DNA of 64,000 nt, from the NCBI RefSeq assembly GCF_001866655.1, contig NZ_MLYR01000016.1, positions 1 through 64,000 on the forward strand, in the 5' to 3' direction. This DNA is from Bacillus sp. MUM 116 (GTDB lineage: Bacteria; Bacillota; Bacilli; Bacillales; Cytobacillaceae). Positions within the stretch are counted from its first letter, which is position 1. Every line of letters starts with the position of its first letter. The translations under genes were made by a program, and so were the position numbers. Shown one piece after another: positions 9,038 through 17,609 of the stretch. The notes beneath the pieces were generated by a model. It saw only the letters and a program-made list of their open reading frames with translations, was not told the origin of the DNA and ran no database searches.

Positions 9038-9943
9038 TTACTTATTCTTCACATTTCCTTTTGCATCGCGCTCTACTTTCATTTGTGTCACAGGAATGTA
9101 GCCTTGTTTCGATACGATATTCGTTTGAACCGCATCGCTCATCATATAATCAAGGAATGCTTTTGCTGCTCCAGTTGGCTCACCCTTTGTATACGCGTGC
9201 TCATATGCCCAAACTGGAAATTTACCAGTTGTAACATTCTCTGAAGTTGGTGCTACACCATCAATTGAAAGAGCTGTTACTGTGTTATCAGTTAAATATG
9301 AGAATGCAAGGTATCCAATTGCACCAGGAGTTTCATTAATAATTTTTTTAACTGTATTTGATGCATCTTCTGTAACTCCCTCAGCAGGTGTTGCACCGTC
9401 TAAAGCCAATTTATTGAATACCGCACGTGTACCAGAAGAATCCGGACGGTTTACAAGCGTAATTTTTTGGTCTGCCCCGCCAAGCTCTTTCCAGTTTGTG
9501 ATTTTTCCAGTGAAAACCTTGATAAGATCCGCTTTTTTAATATCTTTGATTCCCACTTTAGGGTTTACTGCGGCTGTAATTCCAACTACAGCGACTTTAT
9601 GGTCAACTAACTGGCTTGCATCCATTCCTTTTTCTTCAGCGAAAAGGTCAGAGTTACCAATTTGAACCGCACCTTGTGAAACTTGTGATAAACCTGTACC
9701 AGATCCACCGCCGTTTACTTGAATGCTTACTTTTGAATTTTTATTCATAAATTCTTCAGCAGCCGCTGAAGCTAATGGTTGTAATGCTGTTGAACCAGAA
9801 ATAACTAATGAGCCGGAAACTTCTTTTGTATTAGCCCCATTACCTTTTGATTGATCTTTATTTGTTCCGCCTCCACAAGCAGCCATTACTACCATGAAAG
9901 CTGCTAAAATTGTGACAAGGCTAAATTTTTTCAAGTTTTTCAT
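9038..9943 (-). CDS. pstS: Phosphate-binding lipoprotein PstS (operon copy)
   Basis: 301 residues. A lipoprotein signal peptide ends in MAAC with the lipidated Cys at residue 23, then a short GGG and polar linker. The periplasmic-binding-protein fold carries the PstS phosphate-contact motifs ISGSTALQPL, GGGSGTGLSQV and RPDSSGTRAVF. It captures phosphate outside the membrane for PstCAB. It is the first gene of the pst operon, with a Pho box array upstream. A second, almost identical pstS lies 560 bases away. Confidence 0.96.
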   Translation of the reverse strand: MKNLKKFSLVTILAAFMVVMAACGGGTNKDQSKGNGANTKEVSGSLVISGSTALQPLASAAAEEFMNKNSKVSIQVNGGGSGTGLSQVSQGAVQIGNSDLFAEEKGMDASQLVDHKVAVVGITAAVNPKVGIKDIKKADLIKVFTGKITNWKELGGADQKITLVNRPDSSGTRAVFNKLALDGATPAEGVTEDASNTVKKIINETPGAIGYLAFSYLTDNTVTALSIDGVAPTSENVTTGKFPVWAYEHAYTKGEPTGAAKAFLDYMMSDAVQTNIVSKQGYIPVTQMKVERDAKGNVKNK

Positions 9944-9993
9944 TTCTTAAATCCCCCTAAGAATTTTTATTACTTGTCTGCCTTACATGTTAC

Positions 9994-10068
9994 ATATTAA
10001 CGATAAAGTGTTAACCGGATTTGAATTTAGTGTAAAGCCTTCGTAAACTAATATTAAGTTTTTGTAAA
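9994..10068 (-). promoter_or_regulatory. PhoP box array and promoter of the pst operon
   Basis: On the minus strand six TT(A/T)ACA-like hexamers start at an almost exact 11-base period (plus-strand left edges 10009, 10020, 10031, 10042, 10052, 10063). They are followed by a TAATAT -10 at 9994-9999. This is the layout of PhoP-activated promoters, where direct repeats replace the -35. Confidence 0.85.
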
Positions 10069-10225
10069 GTTCTTTAACAAAAATTTACAATCCGGAAGAA
10101 ATGGAACAGGAATAGTTTTTAACAAATAAGAATATTCCATTCGCTAAAACCATGTAGCGAGAAAAAAATTATTAATATCTGTCGTTTCTGGGAAGTATAA
10201 CTTCTAGATAAAAGGAGGATTAGAA

Positions 10226-10441
10226 ATGTGGCAAGATCGTCCATACGAAAATGAAGCTGAGGAAGCAAACTGGGAAATAAGTGAAAAATTTAAAGATTAT
10301 AGTGCTCGAAGTTCTGCCAATGTAAATTCAGAGGCAGATATGGCCAATCAACAAATTCAAGAGCAGTTTTATGGGGAAGAAAAAGAGATAAACTCATTAC
10401 CCTTTCATGTTGATGTAAATAACCCTCCTATTAAAAAATAA
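10226..10441 (+). CDS. Small acidic protein between the two pstS copies
   Basis: 71 residues, hydrophilic and acidic, rich in Glu, Asn and Gln, ending in a proline-containing tail NNPPIKK. It has no hydrophobic segment. AAAGGAGG lies 7 bases before the ATG and a hairpin terminator follows, so it looks like a real gene although I do not recognise it. It is the only plus-strand gene in the pst region and is divergent from the operon pstS. Plus-oriented TTAACA and TTTACA hexamers at 10074-10089 might place it under PhoP, but they are over 130 bases upstream. Confidence 0.7.
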   Translation: MWQDRPYENEAEEANWEISEKFKDYSARSSANVNSEADMANQQIQEQFYGEEKEINSLPFHVDVNNPPIKK

Positions 10442-10454
10442 CAGATTATATAAG

Positions 10455-10491
10455 AAAAATGGGGTGCCCACTTGTAGGGTGCCCCATTTTT
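10455..10491. terminator. Bidirectional terminator between the small gene and pstS copy 2
   Basis: AAAAATGGGG and CCCCATTTTT form a hairpin with flanking A and T runs, suitable for both converging transcripts. The inner stem (TGCCC with GGGTG) is imperfect. Confidence 0.75.
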
Positions 10492-10503
10492 ACCATGATT
10501 TGA

Positions 10504-11427
10504 TTACTTATTTGTAACATTCCCTTTTGCATCACGTTGTACTTTCATTTGTGTTACAGGGATGTAACCTTGTTTCGTTACGATATTCGTTTGAACTTCA
10601 TCACTCATCATGTAGTCAAGGAATGCTTTTGCTACTTCATTTGGCTCACCTTTTGTATAAGCGTGCTCATAAGCCCAAACTGGAAATTTACCAGTTGTTA
10701 CATTTTCTGAAGTTGGTGCTACACCATCAATTGAAAGAGCTGTTACTGTGTTATCAGTTAAATATGAGAATGCAAGGTATCCAATTGCACCAGGAGTTTC
10801 ATTAATAATTTTTTTAACTGTATTTGATGCATCTTCTGTAACTCCCTCAGCAGGTGTTGCACCGTCTAAAGCCAATTTATTGAATACCGCACGTGTACCA
10901 GAAGAATCAGGACGGTTTACAAGCGTAATTTTTTGGTCTGCTCCGCCAAGCTCTTTCCAGTTTGTAATTTTACCAGTGAAAACTTTGATTAAATCAGCTT
11001 TTTTAATATCTTTAATGCCAACTTTAGGGTTAACAGCAGCTGTAATTCCAACTACAGCAACTTGATGGTCAACTAGCTGACTTGCATCGACACCTTTTTC
11101 TTCAGCGAAAAGGTCAGAGTTACCAATTTGAACCGCACCTTGTGCAACTTGTGATAAACCTGTACCAGATCCACCGCCGTTTACTTGGATGCTGACTTTT
11201 GAATTTTTATTCATAAATTCCTCAGCAGCTGCTGAAGCTAATGGTTGTAATGCTGTTGAACCAGAAATGACTAAAGAACCGGAAAGTTCCTTTGTGTTCG
11301 TCGCATCATTCTTTGCAGGTTGATTAGATTGATTTGATTCCTTAGATGTACCGCCTCCGCAAGCAGCCATTATTACCATAAAAGCTGCTAAAATCGTTAC
11401 AAGGCTAAGTTTTTTAAAGCTTTTCAT
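10504..11427 (-). CDS. pstS: Phosphate-binding lipoprotein PstS (second copy)
   Basis: 307 residues, nearly identical to the other PstS after the signal peptide. The signal peptide ends IMAAC; the linker is longer (SNQSNQPAKN). The same phosphate motifs are present (ISGSTALQPL, GGGSGTGL, RPDSSGTRAVF). TTAGGGGGAATT precedes the chosen ATG; a longer frame starting MNHVRK has no ribosome site. It stands as a single gene with its own Pho boxes and is not followed directly by transporter genes. A tract of 203 bases is identical to the other copy. Confidence 0.95.
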   Translation of the reverse strand: MKSFKKLSLVTILAAFMVIMAACGGGTSKESNQSNQPAKNDATNTKELSGSLVISGSTALQPLASAAAEEFMNKNSKVSIQVNGGGSGTGLSQVAQGAVQIGNSDLFAEEKGVDASQLVDHQVAVVGITAAVNPKVGIKDIKKADLIKVFTGKITNWKELGGADQKITLVNRPDSSGTRAVFNKLALDGATPAEGVTEDASNTVKKIINETPGAIGYLAFSYLTDNTVTALSIDGVAPTSENVTTGKFPVWAYEHAYTKGEPNEVAKAFLDYMMSDEVQTNIVTKQGYIPVTQMKVQRDAKGNVTNK

Positions 11428-11482
11428 TTCTGTAATTCCCCCTAAGAATTTTGGTGGTATTGTTTTTCTTACATGATTCATG

Positions 11483-11533
11483 ATAATACCAAACTGTTAA
11501 CTGTGTTTTAAGGGAATGTAAATCTTTTGTAAA
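11483..11533 (-). promoter_or_regulatory. PhoP box array and promoter of pstS copy 2
   Basis: On the minus strand TTTACA, TTTACA, TTAAAA and TTAACA lie at an exact 11-base period (plus-strand left edges 11528, 11517, 11506, 11495). A TATTAT -10 follows at 11483-11488. Confidence 0.88.
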
Positions 11534-11570
11534 TCGATGTCGAATTTTTCGCATTAACATGTAAAAAGCA

Positions 11571-11603
11571 AAAAACCTTGCCTCTGAATGAGACAAGGTT
11601 TTT
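11571..11603 (-). terminator. Intrinsic terminator after pbpA
   Basis: AAAAACCTTG pairs with CAAGGTTTTT, followed on the minus strand by a T-rich run. It separates pbpA from pstS copy 2. Confidence 0.88.
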
Positions 11604-11604
11604 A

Positions 11605-13725
11605 TTAACCATTATTATTTCCTGCTGATAAAGCCTTTTGACTATTCTTAGCCCGCTCTTTCTTTAAATCAAAATACGCATCTAATACCCGGCGGCCGAT
11701 AAGTTCGTTCACACTAGGTCCGTTGTTACCTTGAAAAACCCATGGAACTAAAACAGCCATAGCAACCTCAGGGTTACTATATGGAGCAAAGCTGACAAGG
11801 CTTAAGTTCATCACTTCAGGAGGGATTTTCCCATAATTTTTACGATTAGGTCCGTCATAAAATGCTTGAGCGGTTCCTGTCTTTCCAGCAGGACTGTAAT
11901 CCACTCCTTTAAAATAACTGTAGGCAGTACCTCCTGATGTCTCCATAACCATTCTAAATCCTTCTTTTACACGATTAATCCATGAATCCTTTTCATCAAT
12001 CCGATTTAATATGGTCGGCTGGATTTCTTGAACAATTGGTCCCAATTGATTTTTTTCCATAATTGGTTCGCGTATCTCCTTCACAAGATGCGGCTTGACA
12101 CGGTATCCGCCATTGGCAATGGTAGAAATATACTGTGCTAGCTGCATGTTGGTATACGTATCGAACTGACCAATTGCAAGGTCAAGTAGATTACCTGGCT
12201 GTAAGGCAATCCCCTTAAACCCGGCACTCTCATTTGGCAGATCAATCCCAGTTAAAGTTCCCAGACCGAATTGATTGAAAGACTGCCGCATTGTATTAAC
12301 TTTTGTCAAATCTAATGGTAACGGCTGCCCTGGAGCATAATGTCCTCCTGCCATGGCAATAACCGTTTTCCACATATAAACGTTCGAGGAAACTTGGAGT
12401 GCTTTTAAGTCGTTAAGATATCCAAAGGTTTTCCATGAAGCTTTAACTGGTGTGCTGGCGATTCTTAATGGTTCATCCAAAAGCACATCTCCAGGTTTGA
12501 TTGCACCGGTTTTATATCCAGTCAAAACGGTTGCACCCTTTACTGCCGAGCCGACGTTATAAGAGGTGGTTATATTCCCCAGGGCAAAGTCAGTCATTCC
12601 CAATTTACCTGTTTTCTCATCACGGGCTATTTGTTTACCTGCCATGGTTAAAACCTCACCAGTATGAGGGTCCATCAAAACAACAAAGGCACGGTCTAGT
12701 AATCCGGTTCTCGGATAGGCTTTTGCTTTCCAAAGTTCTTCTTCAATGATTTTTTCAACTTTAAGCTGCAAATCCATGTCAATGGTTAAGACAAGGTCTT
12801 TACCGCGTTTGCCTTGCGAAACAAGCTCAGTGGATAAAACGTTACCAGATTTATCAGTCTGGTTTTTCACTTTAGCTTTTTGACCATGAAGTACATCTTC
12901 ATACTCCGCTTCAATATAACTTTTTCCCACTCGATCGTTTCGACTGTAATCACGGGCAAGATACTCATCAATCTGTTCCTTAGGAATACCTTCCCCTGAG
13001 GAAGTTACATTTCCTAACACCGTTCTTAATGTTTTCCCAAATGGATATATACGATCCCAATCTGTCGTTGTATCGACACCTGGAAGATTCTCCAAATTCT
13101 CACTTACAACTGCAAACTCTTTAGGTGTTACATTTTTATTTTTCACAATTTGCGGGGTTAATGCATAACCGCTGTTAAATTGCCGATAAATCGCTAATGT
13201 TTTTATGTCATCCTGGGTGAAACTACTGAGGTCTTTGTCAGTAATTCTTTGCAATTGTAATTGATAGAGATCTTTATCAGCCAATTTTTTTTGTTCAAAT
13301 AATGCCCATTCTTTTTTCGTTATTTTTTCTTTTGCTTTTTCTGGATTCTTAATGATCCAAAAATCCTTCTTATCACGATCACGAATTTTGGATGTATCCA
13401 CTTTTATTAATTTTGCGAGATCTTGAGCCGTTTTGATCATTTCTTCTTGGCTTGTGTTTTGATATTTCGTATAGGTAATCGCATTTAACGGATTGTTATC
13501 GACGATGACCTTCCCATTCCGGTCATACATTTTACCGCGGGGAACCGGATTATTGACAGTAATATCTTCGGTCCGTTGAATTTCCCGTTTAAAATCATCA
13601 CCATAAACGATTTGGACTACTCCAAGACGCAGAACAAGAATAGAAAAAAGTAAAAATACCATAAAGAATAACATATTTAAACGAAAAGGAACATGTGTCT
13701 TTTTCTTTTTCTTTTTTTGATTCAA
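11605..13725 (-). CDS. pbpA: Class B penicillin-binding protein (transpeptidase)
   Basis: 706 residues. A basic N-terminal tail is followed by one membrane anchor (about 17-39), a PBP dimerisation domain starting near RGKMYDRNG (63-71), and a transpeptidase domain with SAVK (393-396), SSN (446-448) and KTGTA (615-619). It cross-links peptidoglycan outside the membrane. The gene order pstS-pbpA-yqgE matches B. subtilis PBP2A, an elongation enzyme. The start is a TTG with a distant AAGGATG; no better in-frame start exists because a stop precedes it. Confidence 0.93.
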   Translation of the reverse strand: MNQKKKKKKTHVPFRLNMLFFMVFLLFSILVLRLGVVQIVYGDDFKREIQRTEDITVNNPVPRGKMYDRNGKVIVDNNPLNAITYTKYQNTSQEEMIKTAQDLAKLIKVDTSKIRDRDKKDFWIIKNPEKAKEKITKKEWALFEQKKLADKDLYQLQLQRITDKDLSSFTQDDIKTLAIYRQFNSGYALTPQIVKNKNVTPKEFAVVSENLENLPGVDTTTDWDRIYPFGKTLRTVLGNVTSSGEGIPKEQIDEYLARDYSRNDRVGKSYIEAEYEDVLHGQKAKVKNQTDKSGNVLSTELVSQGKRGKDLVLTIDMDLQLKVEKIIEEELWKAKAYPRTGLLDRAFVVLMDPHTGEVLTMAGKQIARDEKTGKLGMTDFALGNITTSYNVGSAVKGATVLTGYKTGAIKPGDVLLDEPLRIASTPVKASWKTFGYLNDLKALQVSSNVYMWKTVIAMAGGHYAPGQPLPLDLTKVNTMRQSFNQFGLGTLTGIDLPNESAGFKGIALQPGNLLDLAIGQFDTYTNMQLAQYISTIANGGYRVKPHLVKEIREPIMEKNQLGPIVQEIQPTILNRIDEKDSWINRVKEGFRMVMETSGGTAYSYFKGVDYSPAGKTGTAQAFYDGPNRKNYGKIPPEVMNLSLVSFAPYSNPEVAMAVLVPWVFQGNNGPSVNELIGRRVLDAYFDLKKERAKNSQKALSAGNNNG

Positions 13726-13856
13726 ATCAAATTTTCACATCCTTCTTACTCGACATAACATTTTCTATTTTATAAGAAAAAGCCCACTTTTACTATTATC
13801 AACCCTTACCAATTTACAACAATCGACGAAAGTCACATATTATTTACAAAAAGTAG

Positions 13857-13890
13857 AAAAAGCGATGAGTAAAATTCTGCTCATCGCTTT
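13857..13890 (-). terminator. Intrinsic terminator after yqgE
   Basis: AAAGCGATGAG pairs with CTCATCGCTTT and is followed by TTTCTACTTTTT on the minus strand; it touches the gene's stop codon. Confidence 0.88.
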
Positions 13891-15106
13891 ATGCTGTAGG
13901 GATTTGAACTCGTTTGACAAACCAATATATACATGTATGCCCTGCACCTAAAATTAGTAGGAGGATGGGGATACTGTTCTTCTCATTAAACCATGTGATG
14001 GCGGCTAAAAATAATAAGATTGAAACCACTCTTCCAATATTTAAGAAAATCTCCCGAACCACAATATATTCAATCCTCATTTCAGCAGCTTTCCAGCCTG
14101 TTCCTATGACATCGTATGTGGTTGAGATATAAGGAACAAGTAAAAGTGGGTAGGCAATCGCAATGGTGGCTGCATAAATTAACAGTTTAGCAAAATTCAC
14201 ATCCCAAACGATTAACAGGATTGCCAAATAGAGAAGAATGCCGCCGATAAGGATTGCTTTTTTCCTGGCTTTTTTCTTAATTAGCCTTGATGCAAAATAA
14301 TAGGCTATAAAGGAAATACCGGAATTCAGGAGTCCATACGTTCCTAATGCCATCTCACTTCCTGTTGAGATATAGACAAAAACCGAGATGACAAATAAAA
14401 ACGTCCCTTCCCTTAAGCCCTGGAAAAAATGAGCATTCGTTATGAGACGCCAATTTTCATTTTGTTTTCTTTCTGCCAAAATCCTTGTAAAACAATACTT
14501 TCCATGTGCAGGCCTGCGTTTTAAAGAAAAACTCAAGAATACAGCAAGAGCAAATAAACCCAAAGATAAACCAAAAACAATGGAATAACCGGCAAATTTT
14601 TCAAATCGTGTAATGATAATCCCTGCTGCAATCGGACCGATCATTCCTCCGGCGGATGATAAAATCCCTAGAAATCCGTTAAAAAAATCTCGAGTTTCTG
14701 GCTCTGTTATTTCAAATGTTAAAACATTATAGGCAAGCCAATAAAACCCATAGCCAATCCCTAAAAGGCTTCCTAATAGAAGAAGATAGGTGGAGGCATG
14801 TTTCCCGGTTAATAAAACAGTTACGTAAAAGAATGTCAGAAAGATGACACCGATTCTAAGGACAATGACACGATCAATTTTCTTTGCCCATTTCCCTGCT
14901 AATATAAATGTTAATGGCTGCAGTACGACAATTGACAAGTTGTACAACGCCAAATCAGAATATTGCCCGGTTTGCTTCCATAAATAAATGTTCACAAATG
15001 TGTTCGAAAGCGCAACACTTAAGGAATATAAGCCGCCAATGATAAGCAGCAATGTTAAATCCTTTGTTAATTCAACGTCACCTAAAATCTTAAATTTTTT
15101 TGCCAT
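13889..15106 (-). CDS. yqgE: Major facilitator superfamily transporter
   Basis: 405 residues with 12 predicted membrane spans in two halves. A basic loop between the halves (SLKRRPAHGKY) and RLIKKKARKKA later fit the positive-inside rule. It lies between pbpA and sodA, the position of B. subtilis yqgE, a putative efflux transporter. The substrate is unknown. It has its own terminator, and a second terminator separates it from sodA upstream, so it is probably a single-gene transcript. Confidence 0.85.
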   Translation of the reverse strand: MAKKFKILGDVELTKDLTLLLIIGGLYSLSVALSNTFVNIYLWKQTGQYSDLALYNLSIVVLQPLTFILAGKWAKKIDRVIVLRIGVIFLTFFYVTVLLTGKHASTYLLLLGSLLGIGYGFYWLAYNVLTFEITEPETRDFFNGFLGILSSAGGMIGPIAAGIIITRFEKFAGYSIVFGLSLGLFALAVFLSFSLKRRPAHGKYCFTRILAERKQNENWRLITNAHFFQGLREGTFLFVISVFVYISTGSEMALGTYGLLNSGISFIAYYFASRLIKKKARKKAILIGGILLYLAILLIVWDVNFAKLLIYAATIAIAYPLLLVPYISTTYDVIGTGWKAAEMRIEYIVVREIFLNIGRVVSILLFLAAITWFNEKNSIPILLLILGAGHTCIYWFVKRVQIPTA

Positions 15107-15180
15107 AAAAACTCCCCTTTATCATAAAGGTAGTCTTTAACAAGCAAAATTTTTTATTCACTTTTTAGAATCAAAGCCGC

Positions 15181-15208
15181 AAAAAAAGACAGCTAAAATA
15201 GCTGCCTT
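15181..15208 (-). terminator. Intrinsic terminator after sodA
   Basis: GGCAGCTA and TAGCTGTC form a hairpin on the minus strand, followed by TTTTTTT. Confidence 0.88.
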
Positions 15209-15222
15209 CATGTTTATTTATA

Positions 15223-15831
15223 TTATTTTGCTGCACTATAGCGTTTTGCAACTTCATCCCAGTTTACTACATTCCAGAATGCACCGATGTAGTCAGGGCG
15301 TTTGTTTTGATATTTTAAGTAGTAAGCATGCTCCCAAACATCAAGACCAAGGATTGGAGTTTTGCCTTCCATTAAAGGAGAATCTTGATTTGGAGTGCTC
15401 GTTAATTCTAATTCGCCGTTGTTTACAGCAAGCCATGCCCAGCCAGAACCGAAGCGAGTAGTTGCTGCTTTAGCAAATTCTTCTTTGAAAGCTTCAAAGC
15501 TGCCAAATTTGCTGTTGATTGCATCAGCTAGTTCACCAGATGGTGCGCCGCCGCCGTTTGGTGAAAGAATGGTCCAGAATAAAGAGTGGTTAGCGTGTCC
15601 GCCGCCATTGTTACGTACAGCCGTACGCGCAGACTCAGGAACTGCATCCAGGTTAGAGATTACTTCTTCAACAGATTTAGATAGTAATTCTTCATTTCCT
15701 GCTAAAGCATTGTTTAAATTTGTAACATAAGTATTGTGGTGTCTTGTGTGGTGAATGTTCATTGTTTCTTTGTCAATGTGTGGTTCAAGAGCATCTTCTG
15801 CATAAGGTAATTGTGGTAATTCGAATGCCAT
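15223..15831 (-). CDS. sodA: Manganese superoxide dismutase
   Basis: 202 residues. All four metal ligands are in place: H27, H82, D164 and H168 ([11 protein letters not shown]). The active-site motif GGGHANH at 76-82 and a manganese-type sequence pattern support Mn use. It converts superoxide to hydrogen peroxide and oxygen in the cytosol. AGGAGG lies before the ATG. It is a single-gene unit with a sigma-A promoter about 95-120 bases upstream that is surrounded by palindromes, suggesting specific control. Confidence 0.97.
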   Translation of the reverse strand: MAFELPQLPYAEDALEPHIDKETMNIHHTRHHNTYVTNLNNALAGNEELLSKSVEEVISNLDAVPESARTAVRNNGGGHANHSLFWTILSPNGGGAPSGELADAINSKFGSFEAFKEEFAKAATTRFGSGWAWLAVNNGELELTSTPNQDSPLMEGKTPILGLDVWEHAYYLKYQNKRPDYIGAFWNVVNWDEVAKRYSAAK

Positions 15832-15876
15832 GTTACTTCCTCCTATGTAAACGATTTATTTTTTCGCTTTAGCAAA

Positions 15877-15962
15877 CTAAAATCATAATGATTTTAGAAT
15901 ATTTCTAAAGCTTTTCTCCTTAAGATTACCAAAGAAACTCGAGCGTTTCAAATGAAATGCTC
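15877..15962. promoter_or_regulatory. Three palindromes around the sodA promoter
   Basis: A perfect 10-1-10 inverted repeat (arm CTAAAATCAT) spans 15877-15897. A 6-3-6 palindrome (TTAGAA/TTCTAA) at 15894-15908 overlaps it. A 10-2-10 repeat with one mismatch (GAGCGTTTCA/TGAAATGCTC) spans 15941-15962 and covers the -35. The first resembles the 7-1-7 operators of Fur-family regulators. The remainder of the gap to 16181 shows nothing else. Confidence 0.6.
15923..15951 (-). promoter_or_regulatory. Likely sodA sigma-A promoter
   Basis: TTGAAA (15946-15951) and TAATCT (15923-15928) are 17 bases apart on the minus strand, giving a transcript start near 15916 and a leader of about 85 bases. Confidence 0.6.
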
Positions 15963-16181
15963 GCTTAAATACCAATGAATAGAATCCCCGTATTTTCTTT
16001 TTTTATTCGCATTCATCTCAATTTTCCCCCTTACTTTTTTTGAGAAATTGTCATGACTTTAAAAAGATGATTCTATCAACTATATCAGCTAATTGAAAAA
16101 TTCACTCTTTATTGATCATTCTTGTATATAACGCTTTAAGCGGCTACAATAGAAAGGTGAATCAATGTAAAGGTGGTCATT

Positions 16182-16955
16182 ATGAATATTTTCAAACAAT
16201 TTTACAAAAGTTTGTATTCCCCAAAGGATATAGCTCTTTTTCGTTTTCAGGGAATAGGAAAAACAATCTTATATGTATTTTTTTTAACTTTCATTTCAAT
16301 CCTCCCGTCCATCTACTATTTAAGTACTTCACTTGCAAACGGAATTGACTCGGCTAGGACTGTTATTAAAGATGAAGTCCCTTCATTTGAAATTAAAAAT
16401 GGCAAACTGAATGCCAATACGAAGGTTCCTATTACAATCAATAAGAATCAATTCTCTATTATGCTCGATCCGACAGGCACCGTTACGGAAAAAGATGTTG
16501 GAACTGAGAACAATGCGTTTGCCTTATTAAAAGATGAATTTGTATTAGCCTCAGGTGGAAAAATTCAAACATACCCATATTCAATGCTTCAAGGATTACA
16601 TGTGACAAAAACTGATTTTTTAGATTTTATTCAAGCTTTAGATGATATGAAAACGATCATCATACCAATTGCGGCTCTGTTAATTTATTTATTTTCTAGT
16701 GCGGCTAGTTTTATCGAAGTTTCAATTTTAGCTTTTATTGGATTGGCATTAAAAAACCTTACAGGAAGAAAATTAACGTACCGGCATTTATGGCGTATGG
16801 CTGCATATAGTGAAACATTGCCAACCGTCTTCTTTACGATTATGGCAGCATTAAAAACAACGGTGCCAAACAGTTTTATCATCAACTGGTTTGTCATTAT
16901 CATTGTGTTATGTTTAGCTATTAATGAAACACCAAAACCTAAAAAAATCGACTAA
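16182..16955 (+). CDS. yqgB: DUF1189 membrane protein, YqgB-like
   Basis: 257 residues. One membrane span lies near 22-44, an extracytoplasmic domain follows to about 145, then three or four spans to the C-terminus. The FRFQGIGKTILYVFFL opening is typical of DUF1189 (B. subtilis YqgB). AAAGGTGG precedes the ATG MNIFKQF; an earlier GTG lies inside that ribosome site and is rejected. Function unknown. It starts the plus-strand block yqgB-yqfZ-ispG. Confidence 0.82.
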   Translation: MNIFKQFYKSLYSPKDIALFRFQGIGKTILYVFFLTFISILPSIYYLSTSLANGIDSARTVIKDEVPSFEIKNGKLNANTKVPITINKNQFSIMLDPTGTVTEKDVGTENNAFALLKDEFVLASGGKIQTYPYSMLQGLHVTKTDFLDFIQALDDMKTIIIPIAALLIYLFSSAASFIEVSILAFIGLALKNLTGRKLTYRHLWRMAAYSETLPTVFFTIMAALKTTVPNSFIINWFVIIIVLCLAINETPKPKKID

Positions 16956-16981
16956 ACACACCATTCTTGGTGTGTTTTTTT
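16954..16981 (+). terminator. Intrinsic terminator after yqgB
   Basis: AACACACC pairs with GGTGTGTT around a short loop, followed by TTTTTT. Confidence 0.9.
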
Positions 16982-17043
16982 GGTCTATTTAAATGTGGAC
17001 AAGCATAGGTATGTACAAACTTTCCTTTTTGGAGGCCTGTGCA

Positions 17044-17370
17044 ATGAAAAAGTTATTAGGTTTGGTGCTTACGGCATTAATCATATACGTTATATACATT
17101 GACTTAACAGTTGGAACGTTGCCAAGCGACTCAGTCCAAACAGTCGAGGCAAAGGGAGAGACTAGTTCAGCAAACTCAACGATCCCTTCTTTTCGAACTA
17201 CAGTTGAACCTGGTGAAACTGTCATTTCCATTGTTGAACACCAATTGAAAAAGCCCATCCCTGTTTCAATCAACGAATTAGTCAGGGATTTTAAACTTCT
17301 TAATTCGGGATTTTCACCCGAAAAAATCCAAGTCGGTACCACCTATCAATTTCCTGATTACTCGGATTAA
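17044..17370 (+). CDS. yqfZ: LysM-like exported protein, YqfZ-like
   Basis: 108 residues. An N-terminal hydrophobic segment (4-20) acts as a signal or anchor. The C-terminal 50 residues resemble a LysM domain (TVEPGETVISIVEHQ, then a loop ending YQFP), which would bind peptidoglycan. GGAGG lies before the ATG MKKLLG; the longer frame has no ribosome site. In B. subtilis yqfZ neighbours ispG. I infer an envelope role; no partner is visible. Confidence 0.75.
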   Translation: MKKLLGLVLTALIIYVIYIDLTVGTLPSDSVQTVEAKGETSSANSTIPSFRTTVEPGETVISIVEHQLKKPIPVSINELVRDFKLLNSGFSPEKIQVGTTYQFPDYSD

Positions 17371-17390
17371 TCAGGATAAAACCGTTTGTC

Positions 17391-17420
17391 TTGTCAAGAT
17401 TAGTAATAGACTGATAAAAT
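17391..17420 (+). promoter_or_regulatory. Likely ispG promoter
   Basis: TTGTCA (17391-17396) and TAAAAT (17415-17420), 18 bases apart, lie just after yqfZ. They would give an ispG leader of about 180 bases. Confidence 0.55.
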
Positions 17421-17432
17421 AAGGTGAAACTT

Positions 17433-17600
17433 CAATCAGTGGTTTTTTTTCCCACTGATTGATAGTTGAACCAATCGGGCTTTTACGGGCAGTTTTTCTC
17501 CACTGATCCTATTAGCTCCTCAAATCTTACTGCCCGTTAATGCGGGATAAGTTGATTTTATTTTTATTTACCTTTTATTCGAATTCCATTTTAAAGGAGC
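17433..17600 (+). promoter_or_regulatory. Structured 5' leader of ispG with possible anti-Shine-Dalgarno
   Basis: Hairpin 1 pairs CAATCAGTGG (17433-17442) with CCACTGATTG (17452-17461). Hairpin 2 pairs ACGGGCAGT (17485-17493) with ACTGCCCGT (17529-17537). Its loop contains GCTCCT (17515-17520), an exact complement of AGGAGC (17595-17600) in the ispG ribosome site. No known riboswitch class is recognised. Confidence 0.45.
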
Positions 17601-17609
17601 GAATTCCAC

